Below, piece after piece: positions 15,052 through 23,109 of a DNA stretch of 64,000 nucleotides. A model generated the notes under the pieces. The model had not been told where the DNA came from. It searched no databases and saw only the letters and a program-made list of their open reading frames with translations. Positions within the stretch are counted from its first letter, which is position 1, and each line of letters starts with the position of its first letter. Origin of the DNA: JALORV01 sp035429805 (GTDB lineage: Bacteria; Pseudomonadota; Gammaproteobacteria; Burkholderiales; Burkholderiaceae_F); NCBI GenBank assembly GCA_035429805.1, contig DAOMFL010000006.1, positions 46,502 to 110,501 of the forward strand. Direction: 5' to 3'. The position numbers were made by a program, and so were the translations under genes.

Positions 15052-18012
15052 ATGCTGACGAAGAAATCCGCGGGGGCCGCGACGGCCCAGGGCCGCCTTG
15101 CGCGCGCAGTCTCCGGTCTGCACGGCCGGACGATAGACCGACGCACGTTCCTGAAGCGCTCGGGCGTGACCGCTGGCGCTGCGGCGTTTGCGTCGCAGCT
15201 TCCGTACGGCGCGATCGGCCGGGCCGAGGCCGCAACCGCGGCCGAGCAGGCCGACTCCGGCGAGCAGGTCCGCCGCACCGTCTGCACGCACTGCTCGGTC
15301 GGCTGCGCGATCGACGCCGTCGTGAAAAATGGCGTGTGGGTGGGCCAAGAGCCGGTGTTCGATTCGCCGCTGAACCTCGGGGCGCACTGCGCCAAGGGCG
15401 CATCGGTGCGCGAGCACGGCATGACCGAACACTCGCACCGGCTGAAGTACCCGATGAAGCTGGTCGACGGCAAGTACCAGCGCATCAGCTGGGACCAGGC
15501 GATCGACGAGATCACCGCGAAGATGTCGAAGATCCGCGAGGAGTCCGGGCCTGACGCGGCCTACTTCATCGGCTCGTCCAAGCACAACAACGAGCAGGCC
15601 TATCTGCTGCGCAAGTTCGTATCGCTCTGGGGCACCAACAACTGTGACCACCAGGCGCGCATCTGCCACTCCACGACGGTCGCCGGTGTGGCGAACACGT
15701 GGGGCTACGGCGCGATGACGAATTCATACAACGACATGATGAATTCGAAGGCCATGATGTACATCGGGTCGAACGCCGCCGAGGCGCACCCGGTGTCCAT
15801 GCTGTTCTCGCTGCGCGCCAGAGAAGGCGGCGCCAAGATGATCGTCGTCGACCCGCGCTTTACGCGCACCGCGGCCAAGGCCGACCACTACATCCGCCTG
15901 CGCTCGGGGGGCGACATCCCGTTCCTCTACGGGATGATGTATCACATCTTCAAGAACGGGTGGGAAGACAAGTCGTACATCGCTGCGCGCGTCTACGGCA
16001 TGGACAAGGTCAAGGAGGAGGTCATGAAGTGGACCCCCGACAAGGTGACCGAGGCCTGCGGCGTGCCTGAGGAGCAGGTTCTGCTGGCCGCCGAGACGAT
16101 GGCCAAGAACCGTCCCAGCACGATCGTGTGGTGCATGGGGCAGACCCAGCACACCATCGGCAATGCGATGGTGCGCGCCTCCTGCCTGGTGCAGCTTGCG
16201 CTCGGCAACGTCGGCGTGTCCGGCGGTGGCACCAACATCTTCCGCGGCCACGACAACGTCCAGGGCGCGACCGACGTCGGGCCGAATCCGGATTCGCTGC
16301 CCGGCTACTACGGCATCGTGCCTGGATCGTGGGCCCACTGGGCCAAGGTCTGGAACGTCGACCTGGATTGGCTGAAGAAGCGCTTCGCCTCCGACGCAAT
16401 GATGACAAAGCCCGGCACGACGGTCAGCCGCTGGATCGACGCCGTGCTGGAGCCCAACGACGCCATCGGCCAGGGGCCTAACCTGAGGGCCGTGTTCTAC
16501 TGGGGCCACGCGCCCAACTCGCAGACGCGTGGGCTGGAAATGAAGAAGGCCATGGACGCGCTCGATCTGCTCGTCGTGGTCGATCCTTACCCGTCGGCGA
16601 CCGCCGCGATGGCGGCGATGTCGTCCGAGGGAAGCAAGCCAAATCCCAACCGTAGCGTGTACCTGCTGCCTGCGTGCACGCAGTTCGAGACGACCGGCTC
16701 GTGCACGGCCTCCAACCGGTCGATCCAGTGGCGTGAGAAAGTCATCGAGCCGCTGTTCGAGTCGCGGACCGACCACGCGATCATGCTGCGCTTCGCGCAA
16801 AAGTGGGGCTTCGGCGACCAGTTGCTCGGCAAGCGCGACGGCAAGCAGAACATTCGCACGATCCAGGGCGCTGGCGGCTGGGAAGAGCCGATGATCGAGG
16901 ACATCCTGGCGAACGAGATTAACCGCGGCACCTGGACAATCGGCTACACCGGCCAGAGCCCGGAGCGGCTGAAGCTGCACATGAAGCACATGGGCACCTT
17001 CGACGTGAAGACACTGCGCGCCAAGGGTGGACCGTGCGACGGGGACTACTTCGGGCTGCCGTGGCCGTGTTACGGCACGCCGCAGATGAAGCATCCGGGG
17101 TCGCCCAACCTGTACGACACGTCGAAGACGGTCATGGAAGGCGGCGGCAACTTCCGCGCCAACTTCGGTGTCGAGCGTGACGGCGTCAACCTGCTGGCCG
17201 AGGCAGGTTCGTATTCAAAGGGCGCCGACATCACGACTGGCTATCCCGAATTCGATCACGTGTTCCTGAAGAAGCTCGGCTGGTGGAACGAACTGACCGA
17301 GGACGAAAAGAAGGCGGCCGAAGGCAAGAACTGGAAGACGGATCTCTCGGGCGGGATCATCCGGGTCGTGATGACCAAGCACCAGTGCCACCCATTCGGC
17401 AACGCCAAGGCCCGGGCGGTAGTCTGGAACTTCCCGGACCCGGTTCCGCTGCACCGCGAACCGCTGTACAGCAATCGCCCGGATCTGGTTGCCAAGTACC
17501 CGACCCACCCCGACCGCAAGGACTTCTGGCGCCTCCCGACGCTCTACAAGACCATTCAGGACAAGAACATCACCGACAAGGTGTACGAGAAGTTCCCGCT
17601 GGTGATGACGTCGGGCCGCCTGACGGAGTTCGAGGGTGGTGGCGACGAGACGCGGTCGAACCCATGGCTCGCCGAGCTGCAGCAGAACATGTTCATCGAG
17701 ATCAATCCGAAGGCCGCCAACGATCGCGGCATCCGTAACGGTGAGTGGGTCTGGGTCAACACTCCGACCGGCGCCAAGATCAAGGTGATGGCGCTCGTGA
17801 CCGAGCGGGTCGGGCCCGACACGGTGTTCATGCCGTTCCACTTCGCCGGCTGGTGGCAGGGCAAGGACCTGCTGGACAGCTATCCGGCCGGAGCAGCGCC
17901 GATCACCCGCGGCGAGGCCATCAACACGAGCACAACCTACGGATATGACTCGGTGACGATGATGCAGGAAGGGACGAAGACGTCCCTTTGCCAGGTCGTC
18001 AAGCAGGCCTGA
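15052..18012 (+). CDS. fdhA: Formate dehydrogenase catalytic (alpha) subunit, TAT-exported
   Basis: 986 residues. Oxidises formate to CO2 on a bis-MGD Mo or W centre. A TAT leader (DRRTFLKRSG, residues 30-39) sits behind a 29-residue extension. Cys78, Cys81, Cys85 and Cys113 ligate one 4Fe-4S cluster. DHQARICHS places Cys205 where E. coli FdnG has selenocysteine, with the catalytic His next to it. GGTNIFRGHDNVQGA and the C-terminal molydopterin-dinucleotide domain (MTSGRLTEFEGGG) are intact. Exported as a complex with the beta subunit to the periplasmic face and linked to quinone by the gamma subunit. RBS GGGAGA lies 7 bases before the ATG. Confidence 0.95.
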   Translation: MLTKKSAGAATAQGRLARAVSGLHGRTIDRRTFLKRSGVTAGAAAFASQLPYGAIGRAEAATAAEQADSGEQVRRTVCTHCSVGCAIDAVVKNGVWVGQEPVFDSPLNLGAHCAKGASVREHGMTEHSHRLKYPMKLVDGKYQRISWDQAIDEITAKMSKIREESGPDAAYFIGSSKHNNEQAYLLRKFVSLWGTNNCDHQARICHSTTVAGVANTWGYGAMTNSYNDMMNSKAMMYIGSNAAEAHPVSMLFSLRAREGGAKMIVVDPRFTRTAAKADHYIRLRSGGDIPFLYGMMYHIFKNGWEDKSYIAARVYGMDKVKEEVMKWTPDKVTEACGVPEEQVLLAAETMAKNRPSTIVWCMGQTQHTIGNAMVRASCLVQLALGNVGVSGGGTNIFRGHDNVQGATDVGPNPDSLPGYYGIVPGSWAHWAKVWNVDLDWLKKRFASDAMMTKPGTTVSRWIDAVLEPNDAIGQGPNLRAVFYWGHAPNSQTRGLEMKKAMDALDLLVVVDPYPSATAAMAAMSSEGSKPNPNRSVYLLPACTQFETTGSCTASNRSIQWREKVIEPLFESRTDHAIMLRFAQKWGFGDQLLGKRDGKQNIRTIQGAGGWEEPMIEDILANEINRGTWTIGYTGQSPERLKLHMKHMGTFDVKTLRAKGGPCDGDYFGLPWPCYGTPQMKHPGSPNLYDTSKTVMEGGGNFRANFGVERDGVNLLAEAGSYSKGADITTGYPEFDHVFLKKLGWWNELTEDEKKAAEGKNWKTDLSGGIIRVVMTKHQCHPFGNAKARAVVWNFPDPVPLHREPLYSNRPDLVAKYPTHPDRKDFWRLPTLYKTIQDKNITDKVYEKFPLVMTSGRLTEFEGGGDETRSNPWLAELQQNMFIEINPKAANDRGIRNGEWVWVNTPTGAKIKVMALVTERVGPDTVFMPFHFAGWWQGKDLLDSYPAGAAPITRGEAINTSTTYGYDSVTMMQEGTKTSLCQVVKQA

Positions 18013-18044
18013 GCAGCCTCGAGACCGGAACAAGGAGACTCACG

Positions 18045-18668
18045 ATGGCCCGCATGAAGTTCATCTGTGATGCCAACCGCTGCATCGAGTGCAATGGCTG
18101 TGTCACTGCCTGCAAGAATGCGAACGAAGTCCCGTGGGGCGTCAATCGCCGGCGCGTTGTCACATTGAACGACGGGGTGCCTGGCGAGCGTTCGATCTCG
18201 GTGGCCTGCATGCACTGCTCGGATGCGCCGTGCATGGCGGTCTGCCCGGTCGACTGCTTCGTCCGCAGCAACGACGGTGTGGTGCTGCATGACAAGGACC
18301 AGTGCATCGGCTGCGGCTACTGCCTGTATGCCTGCCCATTCGGCGCTCCGCAGTTTCCTCAGGCCGGAGCTTTCGGTGCGCGCGGCAAGATGGACAAGTG
18401 CACGTTCTGCCAGGGTGGTCCGGGCAAGGGCAGCGAGGAAGTGCAGTTCAGCAAGTACGGCCAGAACCGCATTGCCCAAGGCAAGCTGCCGCTGTGCGCC
18501 GAGATGTGCTCGACCAAGGCGCTGCTCGCCGGCGACGGCGACGTCATCGCCAACATTTTCCGTGAGCGGGTCACCGTGCGCGGCAAGGGTTCCGAAGTCA
18601 TAGGCTGGGCCACGGCCTACGGGGCGCCGAAAGCCGGAACGGCACCGGCGGCCGAGGAGAAGAAGTGA
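18045..18668 (+). CDS. fdhB: Formate dehydrogenase iron-sulfur (beta) subunit
   Basis: 207 residues with four 4Fe-4S cysteine groups: CIECNGCVTAC, CMHCSDAPCMAVCP, CIGCGYCLYACP and CTFCQGG with a later CAEMC. It passes electrons from the alpha subunit to the cytochrome b subunit. There is no C-terminal membrane helix of the FdnH type; the end is short and charged (AEEKK), so anchoring must come from the gamma subunit. RBS AAGGAG, ATG at 18045; the stop overlaps the next ATG. Confidence 0.94.
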   Translation: MARMKFICDANRCIECNGCVTACKNANEVPWGVNRRRVVTLNDGVPGERSISVACMHCSDAPCMAVCPVDCFVRSNDGVVLHDKDQCIGCGYCLYACPFGAPQFPQAGAFGARGKMDKCTFCQGGPGKGSEEVQFSKYGQNRIAQGKLPLCAEMCSTKALLAGDGDVIANIFRERVTVRGKGSEVIGWATAYGAPKAGTAPAAEEKK

Positions 18669-18916
18669 TGCGCAGACTCACCAAGATCGCGGCGATGCTG
18701 GCCGCGTCCGCACTGGCACTCGGCCTGTCGGCCTGCGGCGAAAAGAAGGTCACTTCGTACGAGCCAGGCAAGTACTCGGGCGCCCCGCTGTCGGCGCCGT
18801 GGGACTCACCACGGTACGGCGGCAAGCAGGCGGAGTGGGAGAGGGCCATCCAGGAGCGCACGCTCGCCCAGAACGATTACATACGCATCCCAGCGACCTC
18901 GGGAGCCGCCCAATGA
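18668..18916 (+). CDS. Small lipoprotein inside the formate dehydrogenase operon
   Basis: 82 residues. It starts MRRLTKIAA and has a lipobox LSAC with Cys about 24, so the mature lipoprotein is only about 59 residues. The mature part is rich in Gly, Pro, Ser and Tyr, with a WERAIQERTLAQNDYIRI helix. It overlaps fdhB upstream and fdhC downstream at ATGA junctions, so expression is locked to the enzyme. I do not recognise a family. A periplasmic assembly or stabilising subunit is an inference from position. Confidence 0.75.
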   Translation: MRRLTKIAAMLAASALALGLSACGEKKVTSYEPGKYSGAPLSAPWDSPRYGGKQAEWERAIQERTLAQNDYIRIPATSGAAQ

Positions 18917-19974
18917 CGACCGTTTCGTGGCGAATCGGCTTGGCCGCCGCCGCGCTCGCGTTCTCGGGCCTCGCGGTCGCCCAGCCCGCGACTCCGCAGC
19001 AGCAGGCGGGCGCGCGCCAGGAGGTCCAGCAGAACCTTGCCCAACCTTACAACAATGCGCCGGTCTGGCGCGAGGTGCGCTCCGGCGAGCCGGGCTTCAC
19101 ACAGGTCGGTGCCTCGCCGGAACAGGGCGTGCTGATTCAGCCGCGTGGCGAAACTTACAGGCAGGCGCGCGTTCCGGTCTCGTTGATCGGTGGGCTGCTC
19201 GTCGCCCTGGCGATTCTGTCGCTCGGCGGCTTCTATGCCATCCGCGGCTCGATTCCGGTCGGCGAGAGCGGATCAAAGATGATGATCCAGCGCTTTCGTC
19301 CGTCGGATCGCTACGCGCACTGGACGCTCGCGATCGTTTGGGTGACCCTGGCCATCACGGGCCTGATACTCACGTTCGGCAAGGTGCTGCTGCTGCCGAT
19401 CATCGGCCACACGCTTTACTCCTGGCTCGCGGTGGCCGCGAAGAACCTCCACAACTTCATCGGGCCGATCCTGATCGTCGGCACCGTGTGGATGTTCGTC
19501 CGTTTCCTGCGGCACAACTGGCTGAACAAGCAGGACTTCGTCTGGATGACGAAGATCGTCGGCAACCTGACCGGGCATGAGTACCCCTCGGGCAAGTTCA
19601 ATGGCGGCGAGAAGATGGTCTTCTGGTTGCTGCTGGTTTTGCTCACACCGCTGCTGATCGTGACCGGACTGGTGCTGAACTTCCCGAACTTCGGCCAGGA
19701 TCGGGCCACGATGCAGACCTTCAGCCTCATCCACATGGTGCTGGCTTATGTGGCGATCGGCATGGCCTGCGTGCACATCTATCTGGGCACGATCGGCATG
19801 AAGGGGGCGTACCGCGCGATGCGCCATGGCTATGTCACGGTCGAATGGGCCAAGCACCACCACGAGCTCTGGTACCACGACGTCAAGGCCGGGAAAGTGC
19901 CAGAAAGCCCGATGGTGTCGGAAGCCACGGTGCCCGAGCCGGTCCGACAGGCGGTGCTGGCCGCGGTCAAATGA
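18913..19974 (+). CDS. fdhC: Formate dehydrogenase cytochrome b (gamma) subunit
   Basis: 353 residues. A signal-like hydrophobic start is followed by a 75-residue periplasmic segment rich in Gln, then a membrane segment near 82-102 and a four-helix FdnI-type cytochrome b core. Conserved features are QRFRPSDRYAHWTLAIVW (haem His), LHNFIGP, GGEKMVFWLL and HMVLAYVAIGMACVHIYLG, then the EWAKHHHELW tail. It takes electrons from the beta subunit to quinone. The N-terminal extension makes it longer than E. coli FdnI (about 217 residues), as is common in betaproteobacteria. Confidence 0.93.
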   Translation: MTTVSWRIGLAAAALAFSGLAVAQPATPQQQAGARQEVQQNLAQPYNNAPVWREVRSGEPGFTQVGASPEQGVLIQPRGETYRQARVPVSLIGGLLVALAILSLGGFYAIRGSIPVGESGSKMMIQRFRPSDRYAHWTLAIVWVTLAITGLILTFGKVLLLPIIGHTLYSWLAVAAKNLHNFIGPILIVGTVWMFVRFLRHNWLNKQDFVWMTKIVGNLTGHEYPSGKFNGGEKMVFWLLLVLLTPLLIVTGLVLNFPNFGQDRATMQTFSLIHMVLAYVAIGMACVHIYLGTIGMKGAYRAMRHGYVTVEWAKHHHELWYHDVKAGKVPESPMVSEATVPEPVRQAVLAAVK

Positions 19975-19991
19975 AGCTCAATGGGGGAGTC

Positions 19992-20315
19992 ATGCTGAAG
20001 CACATCACCATTGCCGTTTGCGGGCTGGCATTTGTCGCGGCGGGTTCGGCCAAGCTGCCGGCCCCCACACCGGAGCAGCAGGCGGCCGCGGCGCTGAATG
20101 CGGCCAAAGCGGCGCACGCGGGCAAGGTCGACGCCTACATGCTGTGCCTTTCACAGACCAGGGTCGCGGAGTCGTACATCAAGGAGCAGAAGGCTGCAGG
20201 CAAGACATACACGCCCGACGCGACGCCTGCGTGCACGAATCCAGGTCCGTTCGTACCGCCGGCGGCGACTCCCGCCGCGGCGCCGTCCCAGGCTGCGGCG
20301 GTGGTCAAGAAGTAG
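19992..20315 (+). CDS. Small periplasmic protein at the end of the formate dehydrogenase operon
   Basis: 107 residues. A signal peptide (LKHITIAVCGLAFVAAGSA) precedes KLPAPTPEQQAAAALNAAKAAHAGKVDAYMLCL, a helical Ala-rich stretch, with two cysteines and a Pro/Ala-rich tail. I choose the ATG at 19992 because GGGGGA lies 6 bases upstream; an ATG at 19971 overlapping the fdhC stop would add seven residues. Probably co-transcribed with the enzyme. I recognise no domain and assign no function. Confidence 0.7.
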   Translation: MLKHITIAVCGLAFVAAGSAKLPAPTPEQQAAAALNAAKAAHAGKVDAYMLCLSQTRVAESYIKEQKAAGKTYTPDATPACTNPGPFVPPAATPAAAPSQAAAVVKK

Positions 20316-20345
20316 CGTGGGTCTGTAGCCCCGTACGGCGCGCGT

Positions 20346-21068
20346 TCACGCCCGGCAGCTTCGCCACTCCCTGCTGTAGTTCGCGGCTGGCTGAACGGTA
20401 ACGGTGTTTCCGCTGGGTTTGGGCCGGCTGCTGCCGTTTTCGAACTCCAGCTTCTGCGCATACTTCTTGAAGAACGCGTCGAACATCTCGCCGCCGCGGG
20501 TGCCCACCGCGTACAACTGATCGCGGCTGGCCTCCCACTCCAGCAGCACTGCCGCCAGAGGCTGCGGCGCCGGGCCGTCGATCACGCGCGCACCGTGCAA
20601 AGGGTCGTAGCGCGAGTTGTCACCGCAGCAATGGATCACGTGTGATGGTTCGTCGCGTCCGCCGCTGCGAAGGCCGATGAAGCTGAATGCCTTGGTCGGG
20701 TACATCAGCTTGTGCGCACAAATCGCCGAATACGCCACGATCGATCTGTTCGGTCCTACACCGGCCGGTGCCGCGTAGCGCCTCTTGTCTTCTGTGACCA
20801 GCTCGGCCGGCTTCACCTCGTGCTCGAACGCAAGCAGGAACACGGGCGACACCGTATACGGGTAATTGAATAGAAACGCTTCGCCGACCTGGAGCTGCCG
20901 CACCCGCCACGGGTTGCCGAATGGGTCGACCAGGAGTGAGCGCGGATAGTGCTGCACTTCGTCGGCCGCCACCATCGGCAGTGCGCTGGAGGCAACCCAC
21001 GCGCCGGCGACGCAGGCGGCCTTGCGCATCAGGTCGCGGCGGTGCGCGGAGTCGGGATTCGACGGCAC
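20346..21068 (-). CDS. Rieske-like exported protein with altered cluster motif
   Basis: 240 residues from a GTG at 21068. HRRDLMRKAACVAGAWVA looks like a TAT leader. The fold resembles a Rieske 2Fe-2S domain: ICAHKLMYP supplies C117-x-H119, and the second half reads HCCGDNSRYDPLHGA, which aligns with the usual CPCHGSxYDxxxGA but has Asp150 where the second His is expected. His158 is nearby. It may bind a cluster with unusual ligands, or none. It is convergent with the formate dehydrogenase operon. The start is uncertain because no good ribosome site is seen. Confidence 0.65.
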   Translation of the reverse strand: MPSNPDSAHRRDLMRKAACVAGAWVASSALPMVAADEVQHYPRSLLVDPFGNPWRVRQLQVGEAFLFNYPYTVSPVFLLAFEHEVKPAELVTEDKRRYAAPAGVGPNRSIVAYSAICAHKLMYPTKAFSFIGLRSGGRDEPSHVIHCCGDNSRYDPLHGARVIDGPAPQPLAAVLLEWEASRDQLYAVGTRGGEMFDAFFKKYAQKLEFENGSSRPKPSGNTVTVQPAANYSREWRSCRA

Positions 21069-21200
21069 ATGTAGGACGCTACACGAGCGACGAAGCCGTA
21101 GCAACGCGTTCGGCGCGCCCCAGCATGCCCAGCTCTGCTGCGGCAAAATGAGACAGATCCTCACGGCGGTTCTTCCCGCCTCGAGGTCACGGAGAAGACG

Positions 21201-21407
21201 ATGGACGACGAAACATTCAATCTGAGCATACGAAAGTTTCTGAAGCTGGTTGGCGTCAGTTCGCAGCGGGAGATCGAGCAGGCGGTGGCGAAGGCGATCT
21301 CGTCCCGCGCCATAGCGGGCACCGAGTCGTTTCCGGCAAGAATGACGCTGGAGGTCGATGAGCTGAAGCTGAACGTCACGTTTGACGGCGAGATCAGGCT
21401 TCAGTAA
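21201..21407 (+). CDS. DUF6494 family small protein
   Basis: 68 residues. MDDETFNLSIRKFLKLVGV, SSQREIEQAVAKAI and the strand pair ARMTLEVDELKLNVTFDGEI match DUF6494, a short family widespread in proteobacteria. Predicted as a helical pair followed by a beta hairpin. No known function. Confidence 0.8.
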   Translation: MDDETFNLSIRKFLKLVGVSSQREIEQAVAKAISSRAIAGTESFPARMTLEVDELKLNVTFDGEIRLQ

Positions 21408-21563
21408 CGGTCTCGCCGCCGTCCGCTTCGCCCGCTCGGGCCCCTGGGCTCCAGCTCCGGAAACGCCAGCATCCGGCGCGGGATGAATCGGGACCGAGGC
21501 ACGCCCTTCAAGGACCGAGCCGCCGCCGGATGCCTCCAGGGGCGATGCCTCGCCTGGCCGAGG

Positions 21564-22103
21564 TCAGGCGCCGTCGCGGCCGGAGCGGGTTTCGACGGTC
21601 GACTTGCCGTGCGGCAAGGAGTTGAACGCACAAACGAAGTCGGCGATGCCCGAAGCATCGTCGAGTTCGAACTGCGGCAGGGCGGTGTCGAAGGGCCAGT
21701 CGGTGGCAACCGCCACGATGTGGGCGTCGTGCGGATGCAGCGGCGCCTTCGCATTCCCGCGACGGTAGATCTCCATTTTCGGAATGGGCGCCCGCTTGAA
21801 CCCTTCGACCAGCAGCAGGTCGCACGGAGATATGCGGTCGACGAGCTGCTGCAGCGACGGCTCCGACCCGCCGCGCAGCTCATGCATGTGGGCCCAGCGC
21901 ACCGGGGACGAGATCAGTACCTCGCGGCACCCGGCGTGCCGGTGTCGGTAAGAGTCCTTGCCCGGCACGTCGACATCGAACTCGTGATGCGCGCGCTTGA
22001 TCAGGGACACTTCGAGCCCGCGGGACGTCAGCAGCGGAATGATGCGTTCGATGAGGACGGTCTTGCCGCTGCCGGACCAGCCGGCGAATCCGAAGACTTT
22101 CAT
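21564..22103 (-). CDS. mobB: Molybdopterin-guanine dinucleotide biosynthesis adaptor MobB
   Basis: 179 residues. A P-loop GTPase that helps MobA and delivers nucleotides or cofactor. Walker A GWSGSGKT is at residues 8-15; IKRAHHEFDVDVPGKDSYRH and CDLLLVEGFKRAP are family marks. It stands apart from mobA but within the same cofactor island. Its leader holds two strong hairpins directly before the ATG. Confidence 0.93.
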   Translation of the reverse strand: MKVFGFAGWSGSGKTVLIERIIPLLTSRGLEVSLIKRAHHEFDVDVPGKDSYRHRHAGCREVLISSPVRWAHMHELRGGSEPSLQQLVDRISPCDLLLVEGFKRAPIPKMEIYRRGNAKAPLHPHDAHIVAVATDWPFDTALPQFELDDASGIADFVCAFNSLPHGKSTVETRSGRDGA

Positions 22104-22111
22104 GGGGCTTG

Positions 22112-22160
22112 GCCAGCGGCTTGGCGCTGGCCCGGGTCCGGGTGGCATCGGAACCCGGAC
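22112..22160 (-). promoter_or_regulatory. Two hairpins in the mobB leader
   Basis: GCCAGCG/CGCTGGC (22112-22118 with 22125-22131) and GTCCGGGT/ACCCGGAC (22136-22143 with 22153-22160) form perfect 7- and 8-bp stems. The nearer one ends nine bases before the mobB ATG and could mask the ribosome site. No match to the Moco RNA motif was recognised. Confidence 0.4.
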
Positions 22161-22209
22161 TTTAGCAATGCCGATACCCGGCCATGCGGTGGCCTGTCCT
22201 GCGGCGTAA

Positions 22210-22234
22210 GCAGTCGCGCGACGCGCGCGACTGC
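22210..22234. repeat. Perfect 11-bp inverted repeat
   Basis: GCAGTCGCGCG and its complement flank an ACG loop. No T run follows on either strand. It lies between the membrane-protein gene and mobB and may be a structure-only terminator for the former. Confidence 0.5.
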
Positions 22235-22310
22235 CGCAGCGCACGACTCAAGGCCGCGCGCGAACGTGCCGGGCAAGCCGCAGGGAGCGCGCGCGGCTAC
22301 ACGCCTCTCG

Positions 22311-22341
22311 CGGCCGGATGCTGCGGCGCATCATCCGGCCG
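22311..22341. repeat. Perfect 10-bp inverted repeat after the small membrane protein gene
   Basis: CGGCCGGATG (22311-22320) pairs with CATCCGGCCG (22332-22341) around an 11-base loop. It starts 44 bp past the stop of the minus-strand gene that ends at 22385, a good position for a rho-independent-like stem without a U tract. Confidence 0.45.
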
Positions 22342-22384
22342 GCTCAAGGTCCGGCGAGATCTGCAAGCAGGAGCCGGATTCGGC

Positions 22385-22696
22385 TCAGCCGCCGTATGTG
22401 TTCATCGTGTCTTCCACCGCGGGCTCGTCGGAGCGCTCGAAGTGCGGCGTGCCGGGCTGGCCGGCAGACGTCGAACCGGCTGTCGCCGCGGCGTTGTCCG
22501 TGTTGACTGACGCGTGCACGGGTGCGCTGGATTCAAGTACGGCGCCGCTTTGGAGCGCGCGTCCGCCGGGTAACTCGATGATGGCCGCGGTGATGACGGC
22601 GACGGCGAGCAAGGTGCCGCCGACGACGTAGGCAGACCGCTGGTGGCTTCGACGAGCCGTCGGTTGAGAACTGGATTCGAAAGTCACTTGTTGCAT
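22385..22696 (-). CDS. Single-pass membrane protein, unknown function
   Basis: 103 residues. A basic N-terminus (TARRSHQRS) precedes one membrane helix at about 22-41 (AYVVGGTLLAVAVITAAII), then a Ser/Ala/Thr-rich periplasmic tail. Topology by the positive-inside rule is N-in. No recognised domain. ATG at 22696; the open frame upstream is longer but its codons look non-coding. Confidence 0.55.
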   Translation of the reverse strand: MQQVTFESSSQPTARRSHQRSAYVVGGTLLAVAVITAAIIELPGGRALQSGAVLESSAPVHASVNTDNAAATAGSTSAGQPGTPHFERSDEPAVEDTMNTYGG

Positions 22697-22998
22697 GGCT
22701 GGCCCCGCTTCAGTGCGCGTCTGGGGTGACGCGATGCCATGCTGGGCGCAAACGGGCGATGCGCCCATTCAACAGACGTCCTAAACGCCGGGACAAACAG
22801 CCTATGCCGGTAGGCATAGAAGTGCCGTCGAATCGGCGTTCTCGAGGCTCGGTCCCGACGGCGTTCCTTCGGCTAATCCGTGCGGCCGGTCGCCGGACCC
22901 CTTCGGTCGGTTCGTCCTTCGGGACGATAAACATCGGGCGCGCACCTGCCGATACTCCTGACAAGGGGAGCCTTCGCCGTTCCCCGGGGAGGCCGCGA
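22697..22998. other. Divergent intergenic region with palindrome
   Basis: 302 bp between a minus-strand membrane-protein gene and a possible small plus-strand gene. It holds an 18-bp palindrome, CTATGCC-GGTA-GGCATAG (22802-22819), and a 6-bp stem GGGCGC/GCGCCC near 22744-22766. The palindrome could be an operator for either side. No RNA family was recognised. Confidence 0.4.
22802..22819. promoter_or_regulatory. 18-bp palindrome, possible operator
   Basis: Two perfect 7-bp arms (CTATGCC and GGCATAG) around GGTA, in a region free of genes and about 105 bp before the start of the minus-strand membrane protein. The regulator is unknown. Confidence 0.35.
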
Positions 22999-23109
22999 AT
23001 GAAACAGCCCGACGACGACAGCCTCGTACCGTTTGGTGACATGCCGGTGTTCACGGGCATGTGGTCGCTGGTTGCTCTGGTGGTCCTAGCCACAGCCATC
23101 TGCATGTAA
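22999..23109 (+). CDS. Possible 36-residue membrane peptide
   Basis: ATG at 22999 is preceded by GGGGAGG at good spacing. The peptide opens MKQPDDDSLVPFGDMPVF, then has one hydrophobic helix (MWSLVALVVLATAICM) to the end. Acidic N-terminal head and one C-terminal helix resemble small membrane subunits or regulators. No homologue is recalled, and the call rests on ribosome site, helix and position. Confidence 0.4.
   Translation: MKQPDDDSLVPFGDMPVFTGMWSLVALVVLATAICM

Noticed and set aside
22741..22830. Possible c-di-GMP (GEMM) riboswitch, from CGCAAAC and GGGACAAACAGCC words
   Set aside because: The order and stems do not fit the GEMM consensus, and the GGTAGG word belongs to a simple palindrome.
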